A DNA stretch of 64,000 nt, from contig CANNFR010000004.1 in NCBI GenBank assembly GCA_947503935.1, positions 1 to 64,000 on the forward strand, given 5' to 3'. The translations under genes were made by a program, and so were the position numbers. Of the stretch, positions 15,260-23,975 are shown one piece after another. Below the pieces are notes generated by a model. It was given only the letters and a program-made list of their open reading frames with translations, did no database searches and was not told the origin of the DNA. Numbering within the stretch: the stretch's first letter is position 1; every line of letters starts with the position of its first letter. The DNA comes from an uncultured Paracoccaceae bacterium (GTDB lineage Bacteria > Pseudomonadota > Alphaproteobacteria > Rhodobacterales > Rhodobacteraceae).

Positions 15260-16368
15260 GCGATGCGATGACCAGTGCCACTGAGGGGCGGCTTCTGGGG
15301 CGGAGCCAAATCGAGGACCTGTTCATCGTGCCGGCCTTTGCGCTTGTGGCGGCATTGGTAATCGGCGCGGGCGTCATGCTGGCGACAGGCGTGACGTTCT
15401 CGACCATCGGTCAGTCCTATGTGGCGCTGCTGCGCGGATCAGTCGGGTCGGTGAATGCCGTTTCCGAAACGCTCACTGCGGCGCTGCCGCTGGTCCTCGC
15501 CGGGCTGGGGCTCGCTTTGGGGTTTCGGGCCGGGCTCTTCAATATCGGAGCCGAGGGTCAGATCATCATGGGCGGCCTTGCCGCCGTCGTTGCAGGGGTC
15601 GCGCTTGGCGATCTGCCCGCCATTTTCGCGCTTCCTGGAGCTCTGTTCGCAGGGGCGCTGGCGGGGGCGCTCTATGCCAGCATCGCCGGTTGGCTGAAGG
15701 CGGCGACGGGGGCGCATGAGGTGATCTCCACCATCATGCTGAACCTGATCTCATACCGATTGCTCGACTATCTCCTTCGCACACCTCTGATCCAGAAAGA
15801 GGGCAGAGCGGATCCGATTTCAAAATCGGTACCGGACGCGGCCGAGTTGCCGAAGCTGCTCACCTTCATCGACATCAACCTGCGCCTGCATGCGGGCATC
15901 TTCCTGACGCTGGCGATGGTGTTCGTCGCCTATTGGCTTCTGTTCCGAAGCAAACTTGGGTTCGAATTCCGCGCGAGCGGAGAAAACCCCGTGGCGGCCC
16001 GTGTCGCCGGAATGAACGCGGGCCTGACCATCGTGCTGGCGATGGCCATTGCCGGGGCGCTTGCGGGGCTTGCAGGGGCGAACCAGACGCTCGGCGTGCT
16101 CGACCGTGCTACGCCGGGGTTCTCCGCAGGAATAGGTTTCGACGCGATTGCGGTTGCACTTCTCGGTCGGTCGCATCCGGTCGGTGTTCTGTTCGCCGGT
16201 CTGCTCTTCGGCGCGCTGGAGGCGGGCGGGCGGCAGATGCAAGTGGATGCGGGGGTGAGCATCGATCTTATTGGGATCATCCAGTCGCTCGTCATCGTGT
16301 TCATCGCCGCGCCGCTTCTGATGAAGACTATCTTCCCTTGGGGATTCCGACGGAGCGACGCGCCATGA
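15256..16368 (+). CDS. ABC transporter permease (BMP/nucleoside type) 1
   Basis: The 370-residue protein has about 8-10 helices of the BPD_transp_2 family; the cytoplasmic coupling segment GAHEVISTIMLNLISYRLLDY (about 153-173) and NPVAARVAGMN are typical of YufP/NupB-type subunits. ATGA overlaps couple it to the ATPase before and the second permease after. It forms the channel with the following permease for uptake of a nucleoside-like solute. Confidence 0.92.
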   Translation: MSDAMTSATEGRLLGRSQIEDLFIVPAFALVAALVIGAGVMLATGVTFSTIGQSYVALLRGSVGSVNAVSETLTAALPLVLAGLGLALGFRAGLFNIGAEGQIIMGGLAAVVAGVALGDLPAIFALPGALFAGALAGALYASIAGWLKAATGAHEVISTIMLNLISYRLLDYLLRTPLIQKEGRADPISKSVPDAAELPKLLTFIDINLRLHAGIFLTLAMVFVAYWLLFRSKLGFEFRASGENPVAARVAGMNAGLTIVLAMAIAGALAGLAGANQTLGVLDRATPGFSAGIGFDAIAVALLGRSHPVGVLFAGLLFGALEAGGRQMQVDAGVSIDLIGIIQSLVIVFIAAPLLMKTIFPWGFRRSDAP

Positions 16369-17606
16369 CGGTTCTACTCGACAAGGCCCGTCAGAGGCAG
16401 ACGCGGGTGACAGGCGTCATCCTGATCTCAATCGCGCTCTTGCTGGCGCTTTTTCTGGCGCCTGACGCAACGGGTAACGCGACATTCCGGCTTTCCCGTC
16501 CCAACGATACCTGGCCGGTACCCAACCTTGTCGTGCCGGGTGGCGCCTTCATCTATGTGGTCTCAGCCTTCACTGCTTTTCTCGGGGTGCGGTTGTTCCT
16601 GAGAGGTGGTGCGAAATGGGCACCGCTGATCCTCGGGGTCGGTTTGGCCGTCGCGGTCGCGGCCTTCCTCGTCTGGGCGACGGCTGGCAAGTCGTTCTCT
16701 CTGACCGGCATGTTGCAGGCGAGCCTTGTTCGCGCGGTGCCCATCGCGCTTGGCGGTCTGGCGGGTGTGCTGTCGGAACGGGTGGCGGTCGTTAATATAG
16801 GTATCGAGGGGATGCTTCTGGCCGGGGCCTTCACCGGTGCGCTTGTCGGATCGCTTGCGGGCGGACTTGCCGGACTGGCGGCCGCTGTCGCGGTGGGCGG
16901 TGTGTTCGGCTTCGCACTGGCGGCGCTGGTCGTCACCTATCGCATGGATCAGATCATTGCGGGCGTCTTCATCAACCTCTTCGTCCTCGGCGTGACGAGT
17001 TATGTCTCGAGCCAAGTCTTTCAGGAATACCGCGCGCTCAACAATGCACCAGTTTTCCGCGCCATCGAGATTCCCATCCTGAGCGATCTGCCGGTGATCG
17101 GGCCAGTCTTCTTCAACCAGAACATCTTTGTCTACGGTGCGTTCATCCTTGCGGCACTGGCGACCTACTATCTCTTCCATACGCGCTACGGGCTGCGCGC
17201 CCGCGCGGTTGGAGAGCATCCTAGGGCGGCGGACACGCTGGGGATCAATGTCTATCGCACGCGATATGTGAACGTCACAATCGCCGGCATGGTCGCGGGG
17301 TTCGGCGGCGCGTGGTTTACGCTTGGCTCGGTCGGGCGCTTCGACGAAGGCATGACGGGCGGGCGCGGTTTCATCGGCCTCGCAGCGATGATATTCGGGC
17401 GATGGCATCCCGTGGGCGCGCTGCTTGCCGCGCTGGTCTTCGGGTTCGCGGACTCGCTTCAGCAGAAACTTGCCCTTCTTGGCACACCGATCCCGTCCGA
17501 GTTCCTCGCGATGGCGCCATATATCGCAACGATTGTCGTCGTCGCCGGTGTTGTCGGGCGTGCCCGTGCGCCAGCGGCGGATGGGAAGCCCTATGTCAAA
17601 GAATAG
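16365..17606 (+). CDS. ABC transporter permease (BMP/nucleoside type) 2
   Basis: The 413-residue polytopic protein belongs to the YufQ/NupC-type permeases, with the conserved GGLAGVLSERVAVVNIGIEGM segment (about 128-148) and RMDQIIAGVFINLF coupling helix. ATG 16365 overlaps the upstream stop by 4 bases. The longer ORF from 15933 is out-of-frame translation of permease 1. The N-terminus is longer than usual with an extra hydrophobic region. The next gene, a broken kinase-like gene, starts inside its last 14 bases. Confidence 0.92.
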   Translation: MTVLLDKARQRQTRVTGVILISIALLLALFLAPDATGNATFRLSRPNDTWPVPNLVVPGGAFIYVVSAFTAFLGVRLFLRGGAKWAPLILGVGLAVAVAAFLVWATAGKSFSLTGMLQASLVRAVPIALGGLAGVLSERVAVVNIGIEGMLLAGAFTGALVGSLAGGLAGLAAAVAVGGVFGFALAALVVTYRMDQIIAGVFINLFVLGVTSYVSSQVFQEYRALNNAPVFRAIEIPILSDLPVIGPVFFNQNIFVYGAFILAALATYYLFHTRYGLRARAVGEHPRAADTLGINVYRTRYVNVTIAGMVAGFGGAWFTLGSVGRFDEGMTGGRGFIGLAAMIFGRWHPVGALLAALVFGFADSLQQKLALLGTPIPSEFLAMAPYIATIVVVAGVVGRARAPAADGKPYVKE

Positions 17607-18398
17607 CCTGGTTGCCGATGTCGAGGGTTTACGCGCGCGGCGGTCCTTGGTCGAGACGAGGGAGACATCGAAGTCTTGGGCCTTCCTGACCGAGGATCGG
17701 GTCGACAAGCTCAAGAAGCCTATACGGAGCGGGTTGCAAGACCTGACGCCGCTCCGTGCGCACCGAGTTTTACCGCTCCGCCCCCGCCACCCGACTGACC
17801 GCAGTGGAGTTGATGACGGTGATCGAGAGCCAACTCGGACAAGCACCAGATGTTTTGCTTTAGCCAGAACTTGCGTCCCATCGTGGCACAGAGACCAAAT
17901 GTTTTCAGAAAGATCGAGGACATCTGGCCGCAGATCGGTCTCACGGTCGACGAACGCGTTCAGGCGGGTGTCTATGTGGAAGGTCACGGCGACCTTTGGC
18001 CCGAGCATATCTGTCTGACGGATAAGCCGTTCATCTACGAATGCCTCGAATTCAACAGAACGCTGCGTCTCACCGATCCCTACAGTGAGCTTTCGTCTCT
18101 TGGACTGGAACGCGCCGTTCTCGGTGCGGACTGGATCGGGCCTTATCTCATCGACACGCCGGAGCCGGAGCTTGGACCACGACCGGGACACTTTCTCATG
18201 GCTGTTCATGCGACGCTTCATACCGTTCTCCGGGCGCGATTATGTCTGGCGCATCTTCTTCAGGAGAATCCGAGAACGCTTGAAAAGTGGCCTCCGCTTG
18301 GCAAATGGTATCTCGATTTTGCGGATCGCCGACTGGATCAGTCGCGCGCGAGTTCTCGAATGGCTAAAGCCAGGACCGGGACAGTAGAAACAAGCTGA
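17593..18398 (+). pseudogene. Broken COG2187-type aminoglycoside-phosphotransferase-like gene
   Basis: Three pieces of one protein lie in three frames. Piece 1 (from ATG 17593) has SKSWAFLTEDRVDKLKKPIR; piece 2 (about 17762-17860, ending at TAG 17861) has FYRSAPATRLTAVELM; piece 3 (about 17850-18398) has GHGDLWPEHICL, ECLEFNRTLRLTDPYSELS and ARLCLAHLL, all recognisable parts of this family. Much of the part between pieces 1 and 2 is missing. At least two frameshifts and a deletion make it nonfunctional. It was once the last gene of the BMP transport operon (14-base overlap). Confidence 0.8.
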
Positions 18399-19272
18399 GC
18401 GTTCGTGTTGCGCGCTGTCGGTACGCTGTCGCAGACAAGGACGCGTAGTAGTTCGGGCGCGTCGAACAAGGTATCCGAGCCTTCAGCGAACAGGCCGTGT
18501 GCGGCCACCGCCATGCAGCCATGCGCCCCGTTCCGGCGCGCCGCACGCGCGGCAGACAGGATCGTGCCGCCTGAGACGATCATGTCATCGACGATGATCA
18601 TGCGCGTCCCAGCGACATCTCCGACAATTGCTCCGCTCGCGCGTCCGCCACCGCTGCGGCGTTTGTTGCAAAGGGCAAAGTCCACCTGTACGCCAAGCTT
18701 CGTTTCGAGGGCTTCGCGAAAGAACTGCGCGCGTTTTATCCCGCCAGGGTCTGGCGACATCACGCAAAGAGGCTTGTCCGCAAGGTCGCTGGAGATTGTC
18801 CCGGTGAAGACTGCTGCTATTTCCAGGTGCTGCGTCTCGCAACGAAAGGCGTTTTCAAACGCCATGACATTATGCGCCTTAAGCATGATAAGTCGGCCGC
18901 AGCCGACGGCCTCAATCAATTGCGCGACTTAGCGCAGCGTCAAAGGGTCAAAAGGCTTGGTCCGGCGGTTCTTGCGCCCGTAGCAAATTACGGAGTCACT
19001 GCCGTGATCCGCGCCGCTCCATGGTCGCGGAGCGCCGCAATCAGGAATGCCAGGCGAAACAGGCGGTCGTGGACCGACAGCCTATCCGCGCCGAGGAGCG
19101 ACTGGAGAATGAAGGCATCGGCATCTCGGCCAGGTGACAATGGCCGCACCCTCACCCCGCCATCCTCGAACTGCCGGACTTCGAGCGGTTCTAGGGAGGT
19201 ATTCAGCGCTCGCACGAGAGATTCTTCCAGGGAAAGCGCTTCGGGAGAGGCGAAGAGGAGGACCGGTGTCAC
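18338..19272 (-). pseudogene. Broken ribose-phosphate pyrophosphokinase-like gene
   Basis: The N-terminal half (19272 to 18988, 94 residues) matches the N-terminal PRPP synthetase domain and stops at TAA 18990-18988. The body continues in another frame with RKNRRTKPFDPLTLR, an in-frame TAA at 18931-18929 where a Tyr is expected, then VAQLIEAVG, the loop SPDPGGIKRA and the PRPP-binding motif IIVDDMIVSGGT. One frameshift plus one nonsense codon separate the parts. The start overlaps the upstream phosphoribosyltransferase by 4 bases. The downstream ORF from 18919 might still be translated, but it lacks the N-terminal domain. Confidence 0.85.
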
Positions 19273-19937
19273 GCCGCGCTGCGTGGGGAAAAGCGATCGA
19301 TGATGCTGCGCACCGTAGCGTCGTCGACCTGAGGGAAGGCGCGATAGGCTCCACCGACCGCTCCAAAGTTTCTGAGGTCGCTGAGGCAGATCACGGAGTC
19401 GGCCAGTCCGTCGAGTGTGTTGTCGAGATCGGACGGACCCACGGGCAAGGCCACGATGATCCTCGTCGGGCTGGCATCCTGCAAGGCCATCAAAGCTGCG
19501 CGCAGCGTGGCGCCGGTCGCGACGCCGTCGTCGACAACGACGACCGTCTTCCCTTCGAGTGGCAAAGGTGCACGACCCGACAAATAGGCTTTCCGGCGTC
19601 GTTCGATCTCCGGGATCAGGTCACGTCCTCTGACCTCGACTTCGACGTGTGACAGTCGGAGGTGTCGGGCAATATCGTCGTTCACGACGGTCTGCGGCAC
19701 GACTCCGCCGGTCACCGCCCCGAGTGCCAACTCAGGTTGACCGGGTGCCCCGATTTTTCGGACAAGGATAAGATCAAGCGGCAACCGGTGCGCTTCACAG
19801 ATTTCGGCAGCCACCGGTACACCGCCACGCGGAAGTGCCAGTACCACAGTTTTGGCCGGGTCGAGGCGGGGCAGGGCTGCCGCCAATTGGCGGCCCGCAT
19901 CCACACGGTCACGGAATATCCAGGGCTCTTCTTGCAT
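19269..19937 (-). CDS. Phosphoribosyltransferase
   Basis: The 222-residue product is a type-I PRTase: the PRPP loop is VVVVDDGVATGAT (about 132-144), and the N-terminus has LALPRGGVPVAAEI and LILVRKIGAPGQPELALGAV. This subgroup is often found with stress and PRPP-related genes and annotated only as phosphoribosyltransferase; the base substrate is unknown. AAAGGGA precedes ATG 19937. It heads a two-gene unit whose second gene, a PRPP synthetase homologue, is broken. An FNR-type box lies 51 bases upstream. Confidence 0.88.
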   Translation of the reverse strand: MQEEPWIFRDRVDAGRQLAAALPRLDPAKTVVLALPRGGVPVAAEICEAHRLPLDLILVRKIGAPGQPELALGAVTGGVVPQTVVNDDIARHLRLSHVEVEVRGRDLIPEIERRRKAYLSGRAPLPLEGKTVVVVDDGVATGATLRAALMALQDASPTRIIVALPVGPSDLDNTLDGLADSVICLSDLRNFGAVGGAYRAFPQVDDATVRSIIDRFSPRSAA

Positions 19938-19987
19938 GGCTTTCCCTTTCGGCGGCGGCAGCGTAGCGCGCGACCGGCACCACGGCC

Positions 19988-20001
19988 TTGACCAATCTCA
20001 A
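19988..20001. promoter_or_regulatory. FNR-type box (TTGACCAATCTCAA)
   Basis: Matches the core TTGA-N6-TCAA and lies 51 bases before the phosphoribosyltransferase start on the minus strand. The inner bases are less symmetric than in the perfect boxes. Confidence 0.55.
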
Positions 20002-20010
20002 TTCGGGTTC

Positions 20011-20826
20011 TCAGGGCAAATCACCCATATCGAAGCTGAAACCCTCGTTCACGCGGTAGACCTTCTTGTTCGGAATCTCATCCCATACATCCAACTGCGT
20101 CACCGGCTCGGAGGCGACCTCGACGGCGCGATAGCTTTGCTGCGGTTCATGGTGCACATGGGGTTTCTTGCAAATCGGGCACTCGAAGACATGGTCGCGG
20201 AAGAGGTAAACCAGGCTCCTGTTGTAACGCGACCCGATCATGGTTTCGCCGTCAGTCAGCACGATGTTCAATCCGGGGCGCGCATCCGGATCGATCTTGT
20301 CGACCGAGGCGATGATCCGAGACAGACCCTGCCGGACAGTTTGCAGGAGCCCGTGCTCCGGATGACGGAGATACAAGCTCATCAGATAGCGAAAGACGTG
20401 CTCGCTGTCGGTCTGTCCTTCGATCTTACTGCGGTGGAGCGGGTCCATGGCCTCCAGCATCTTGTGCCTGATCGCATCGAAATGCGGCACCGTGCCATTA
20501 TGCGCGAAGATCCAGCGACCATGGTGAAACGGATGCGTATTCTCCATGCTCGTCGGCCCGACGGTCGCCCGACGCACATGGGCCACCACGGTTTTTGCAT
20601 AGACGCGGGATGTCTTGCGGCTGAAGTGCTCGCCTTGAAACGCCGCCCAAGTCTGCTTCTCGATGATGGGCAGGCCGTCATTGTAGTCCGCTACCCCCCA
20701 TCCGTGCCCCTGCATGACACCTTGCCTGTCGCTTTTGCTCTGCGCCATCAATGCGTTCTGCGAGCGGACCAGTCCGCATTCGACACGTGTCGGTTCGTTG
20801 GCATGCATGGCGTACAGGCGGCACAT
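20011..20826 (-). CDS. Class II glutamine amidotransferase
   Basis: The 271-residue protein begins MCRLYAMHANEPT, so Cys2 becomes the N-terminal nucleophile after Met removal. Further glutaminase-fold features are GHGWGVADY (about 41-49), HVRRATVG and NTHPFHHGRWIFAHNGT (about 96-112), as in YafJ/EgtC-type amidotransferases. A CPICKKPH segment near residue 222 could hold a metal. No synthetase domain is fused, so the ammonia acceptor must be a partner; the divergent ATP-grasp gene is a candidate. A weak FNR-like sequence (20880-20893) lies 54 bases upstream. Confidence 0.88.
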   Translation of the reverse strand: MCRLYAMHANEPTRVECGLVRSQNALMAQSKSDRQGVMQGHGWGVADYNDGLPIIEKQTWAAFQGEHFSRKTSRVYAKTVVAHVRRATVGPTSMENTHPFHHGRWIFAHNGTVPHFDAIRHKMLEAMDPLHRSKIEGQTDSEHVFRYLMSLYLRHPEHGLLQTVRQGLSRIIASVDKIDPDARPGLNIVLTDGETMIGSRYNRSLVYLFRDHVFECPICKKPHVHHEPQQSYRAVEVASEPVTQLDVWDEIPNKKVYRVNEGFSFDMGDLP

Positions 20827-20944
20827 GGGCGGGCTCCGGTATGTTTCGCCTCAGTCAACGCGATTTCGCGGCCTCTGGGACGACATTTATCAATTTCCAG
20901 ATGCAAAATTGCGATTGAGTGCTTTGCAGGAAACTGCGGAACTG

Positions 20945-22390
20945 ATGATGCCTACTGTCACTGAAAACATGAACGACCCAGAGTCGGCAGCGTCCGATCG
21001 CATGGAGATTGAGCGCATTGCAGTTTCGTTGATCGACGACGAGCCGGCGTTTTTGAGTTCGCTCGATTTTGGACCGTTTGTCGTGCAGGGTGAAGGCGAT
21101 GGTCGTAAGATCATTATCGGGGACCAATCGGAAATTCCGCTTCTGACGATTGCGGAGCGGCCCTATCTGGATCATCGCATGGCGCTTCTGGCACGATCGG
21201 GTGACCTCCTTGTCGTGAGCAGGCCCGTACAGAGCTTCTTCCGTTATCTGTCGGAAACGTTGGGGTCCAAGAACGTCAGCGTGATGGGCACAGGTCACCA
21301 TCCCCTTGAGTCGGTCACGCGACTTTGCAGGACAAAGGCGGACTTGCGCAGGTCTCTGTTGGGATTTGTAAAGGGCGGTGAAGGTACGACGCTGCAGAGC
21401 TACTTGACGACCGGGAACACGTGGCGCCTCGCACAATGGCTTGGCGAAGCGTCGCGAAAGAAAGTCCATGTGGCTGGTCCGTCGCCGCGCCTGGCTCGGC
21501 GAGTCAACGACAAACTCTGGTTTGCCGATTTGGCGCGCTGCGTTCTTGGCCGGGACGCCGTCCCGCCGACCCTTCGCGCCTTCGGTCCGGCGGCCGCGGC
21601 GGGCCATGTTCGGCGGATTGCGCGCCAAGGGGAACAGGTTGTTGTCAAGGTGCCTGACAGCGCTGGCTCCACTGGAAACATCCGGTTGGACAGCGGCGAA
21701 ATCGCGGCCGCGCCGCTCGCCCTTGTGCAACGGTTTCTGAGGCGCCGCCTGCATGCCATCGGATGGACGGGTCGTTATCCCCTTCTTGTTGGTGTTTGGG
21801 ACAAGGACGTCACGTGCAGCCCGTCGGTCCAATTGTGGATACCTTCCCTCGACGACGGGCCACCACGACTGGATGGAATTTTCGAACAAAGAGTCCAGGG
21901 TCTTGGCGCCGCATTCGTGGGCGCTGAACGTACGACGCTTTCCGAAGGCTTGCAGTCTCGGTTGACGGCCGAAGCGTTGCGCATCGCATGTGTCCTCCAG
22001 CGCATCGGTTACTTTGGCCGGTGTTCTTTTGACGCCGTAATGGTGAAGAGCGGTGACGGCGGACTTCAGCCACACTGGATTGAGTGCAACGGGCGTTGGG
22101 GCGGGGTCTCCATTCCGCTGACGGCTGCAATTCGTCTGAACCAGGGAGAGGTGCCAAAGGGCCTCGTTCTTCTTCAAGCAACCTTGGGCACGCGCAACCT
22201 GTCGATGACCGATCTGTACGACTGTCTGGATCCATTGCTGTACCGCAAAGGATTATCGCGGGACGGCGTTGTCATCGTGGCACCACCGAGTGCCGAGCCG
22301 GAGCCGCAGATCACGCTCATGGCGATGGCGGACAGTCAGGGACGCGCTGGGAGGTTGATGGAAATTGCCGTCACCCGGCTTCGGTTCTGA
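20945..22390 (+). CDS. ATP-grasp ligase-like protein with pre-ATP-grasp domain
   Basis: The 481-residue product (from ATG 20945) begins with a Rossmann-like pre-ATP-grasp region (about 30-160, including DLLVVSRPVQSFFRYL and VHVAGPSPRLARRVNDK), then an ATP-grasp domain with QVVVKVPDSAGSTGNIRLDS, and a metal-binding end HWIECNGRWGGVSIP. This resembles peptide ligases and PGM1-type enzymes, but the substrate is unknown. AGGAAA supports ATG 20945; an upstream in-frame ATG at 20825 would overlap the divergent amidotransferase start by 2 bases and add 40 residues. It is convergent with the carbonic anhydrase gene. Confidence 0.8.
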   Translation: MMPTVTENMNDPESAASDRMEIERIAVSLIDDEPAFLSSLDFGPFVVQGEGDGRKIIIGDQSEIPLLTIAERPYLDHRMALLARSGDLLVVSRPVQSFFRYLSETLGSKNVSVMGTGHHPLESVTRLCRTKADLRRSLLGFVKGGEGTTLQSYLTTGNTWRLAQWLGEASRKKVHVAGPSPRLARRVNDKLWFADLARCVLGRDAVPPTLRAFGPAAAAGHVRRIARQGEQVVVKVPDSAGSTGNIRLDSGEIAAAPLALVQRFLRRRLHAIGWTGRYPLLVGVWDKDVTCSPSVQLWIPSLDDGPPRLDGIFEQRVQGLGAAFVGAERTTLSEGLQSRLTAEALRIACVLQRIGYFGRCSFDAVMVKSGDGGLQPHWIECNGRWGGVSIPLTAAIRLNQGEVPKGLVLLQATLGTRNLSMTDLYDCLDPLLYRKGLSRDGVVIVAPPSAEPEPQITLMAMADSQGRAGRLMEIAVTRLRF

Positions 22391-22400
22391 TCCGTGATGG

Positions 22401-22432
22401 GAGGCGCATGTTTTGGAAGCATCGCGCGCCTC
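22401..22432. terminator. Hairpin between convergent genes, likely bidirectional terminator
   Basis: GAGGCGC (22401-22407) pairs with GCGCCTC (22426-22432), with a short inner ATG/CAT pairing. It lies 11 bases after the ATP-grasp stop and 8 bases after the carbonic anhydrase stop. There is no long T-run. Confidence 0.5.
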
Positions 22433-22439
22433 GGTACTG

Positions 22440-22910
22440 TCAGGTGCCCAACGGCGCAACCGAACCATCGAGGTCCATGAACAGCAGTTCGACGTCAAGG
22501 CCCGGCTCGCGGGTTCGGATCTCGTCGGCCAGAGCCTCCATCTTTTCCATGTGAACGACGAGTTCGTGCTCGCGATCGGCGGCGCAGTCCGCCCCGACAA
22601 AGGCTTTGCAGGCGCCGCAGTCTTGGTGGTCGATCACAATGACCTTGCTGATTCCGTGCAACTCGCGCGCAAGCTTCACATGGGCCCAGAAAGTCTCAGC
22701 CCAAGGGGCTGCCTGGTCGGACATGATGCCGATGGCGCCACCCGCGAGCGAGATCTGATCGTATCTTCCAGCCAGTCCACGTGCGCCGAGATAGTCGGCC
22801 ACGGCCCTGATCAGCCGGTGATCCATGCAACTGAGCACAAGCGCCTCAGCCTGTTGCGGAGGTGTGGTGAGGCGGATGGCCCGGGGTTCCTTGGTCATTG
22901 GGAGGGTCAT
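22440..22910 (-). CDS. Beta-carbonic anhydrase-like protein
   Basis: The 156-residue product has the zinc ligands of beta-carbonic anhydrases: Cys28, with the dyad Asp30 and Arg32 in CMDHR, and His95 and Cys98 in DHQDCGAC. It would interconvert CO2 and bicarbonate in the cytoplasm. It is shorter than typical plant-type members and belongs to the short subgroup. AGGAGATGAG precedes ATG 22910. It follows the persulfide dioxygenase gene on the same strand, 50 bases on, with a hairpin between them. Confidence 0.85.
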   Translation of the reverse strand: MTLPMTKEPRAIRLTTPPQQAEALVLSCMDHRLIRAVADYLGARGLAGRYDQISLAGGAIGIMSDQAAPWAETFWAHVKLARELHGISKVIVIDHQDCGACKAFVGADCAADREHELVVHMEKMEALADEIRTREPGLDVELLFMDLDGSVAPLGT

Positions 22911-22926
22911 GTCTCATCTCCTGGCG

Positions 22927-22951
22927 GGGGACCGCTCAGCGAACGGTCCCC
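22927..22951 (-). terminator. Stem-loop after the MBL-fold gene
   Basis: GGGGACCG and CGGTCCCC form a perfect 8-bp stem with a 9-base loop, 9 bases after the stop of the gene at 22961-23824. There is no T-run, so it may attenuate rather than stop transcription into the carbonic anhydrase gene. Confidence 0.5.
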
Positions 22952-22960
22952 TGGTCGCTA

Positions 22961-23824
22961 TCAAAGCTGGTTGATCGGGATCTTCAGGTAGGAAACGCCG
23001 TTATCTTCCGCCGGCGGCAGCTCTCCTGCACGGATGTTCACCTGCACGGATGGCAGGATCAATGTCGGCATGTCGAGCGTTGCGTCGCGCGCCTCGCGCA
23101 TCGCGACGAACTCATCCTCCGATTTGCCTGCGCCGACATGAACGTTGGTGGCCTTCTGTTCCGCGACGGTGGTTTCCCACGCGTATTCGTCGCGACCCGG
23201 CGCCTTGTAGTCGTGGCACATGTAGAGGGTCGTGTCGTCTGGCAGGGCCAGAATCTTCTGGATCGACTGGTACATCACTCGCGCATCGCCGCCCGGGAAG
23301 TCGGCACGCGCGGTGCCGTAGTCCGGCATGAAAAGCGTGTCGCCGACAAAAGCTGCGTCGCCCGCCACGAAGGTCATGCAGGCGGGCGTATGTCCCGGTG
23401 TGTGCATCGCCTTGACCTCGAGACCGCCGATCTTGAAGGTCTCGCCGTCCTCGAACAGGTGCTCGAACTGGCGACCGTCGGTCTGGAATCCCTTCTCGAC
23501 GTTGAAGAGCTTGGCGAAGACGTCCTGCACTTCGGTGATGTTCGAGCCGATTGCGGTCGTGCCGCCGAGCGCTTTTTGAATGTAAGGTGCGGCGCTCAGG
23601 TGGTCGGCATGGGCGTGGGTTTCCAACTGCCATTCGACCTTTAGGCCGTGCTCCTTGACATAGGCGATGATTGCGTCCGCTGACGTCGTATCGGTGCGGC
23701 CCGACTTCGGGTCGTAGTCCAGAACCGAGTCGATGATGGCGGCGCTTTTACTGCCGGGGTCTTTGACGACGTAAGACACCGTGAAGGTGGCTTCGTCGAA
23801 GAAGGCTTTCACGTCGGGTTTCAT
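22961..23824 (-). CDS. MBL-fold persulfide dioxygenase-like hydrolase
   Basis: The 287-residue product has the metallo-beta-lactamase motif THAHADHL (H70, H72, D74, H75), a second His in MHTPGHTPACM, the Asp-bearing GDTLF, and CHDYKAPGRDEYAWETTV near the C-terminus, which is typical of the Blh/ETHE1-type persulfide dioxygenases of bigR operons. These oxidise glutathione persulfide to sulfite with one iron. ATG 23824 is chosen; the frame opens two codons earlier with TTG. It is divergent from an SqrR-like regulator and rhodanese, which supports a sulfide-detoxification role. Confidence 0.88.
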   Translation of the reverse strand: MKPDVKAFFDEATFTVSYVVKDPGSKSAAIIDSVLDYDPKSGRTDTTSADAIIAYVKEHGLKVEWQLETHAHADHLSAAPYIQKALGGTTAIGSNITEVQDVFAKLFNVEKGFQTDGRQFEHLFEDGETFKIGGLEVKAMHTPGHTPACMTFVAGDAAFVGDTLFMPDYGTARADFPGGDARVMYQSIQKILALPDDTTLYMCHDYKAPGRDEYAWETTVAEQKATNVHVGAGKSEDEFVAMREARDATLDMPTLILPSVQVNIRAGELPPAEDNGVSYLKIPINQL

Positions 23825-23879
23825 GGTCAAGCTCCTTGCTTGGATCTGTCTACAGTCTCGCGAGACGGGCTCTTACACG

Positions 23880-23893
23880 TTGACCTAGCTCAA
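23880..23893. promoter_or_regulatory. FNR-type box (TTGACCTAGCTCAA)
   Basis: Matches TTGA-N6-TCAA. It lies 56 bases before the dioxygenase start (minus) and 83 bases before the ArsR start (plus), so it could serve either direction. Confidence 0.5.
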
Positions 23894-23975
23894 TCGCATG
23901 GCGCGGTCGGTCTTTAGGGTTGCGATGTCTCGCCTGCTCTTGACTAAGTAGGAATGCCTTCTTATCTGCGCAAGT

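Noticed and set aside
16563-18221. 552-residue ORF on the minus strand
   Set aside because: It is opposite to the permease and the broken kinase gene, is very rich in Arg, Asp and His, and has no domain. It is a high-GC shadow.
20880-20893. Weak FNR-like site before the class II amidotransferase gene
   Set aside because: TTGATAAATGTCGT on the minus strand has the expected position but two changes in the conserved right half; mentioned only in the gene entry.
23894-23975. BigR/SqrR operator of ATTC-N8-GAAT type
   Set aside because: I looked in the divergent promoter and did not find a convincing symmetric match.
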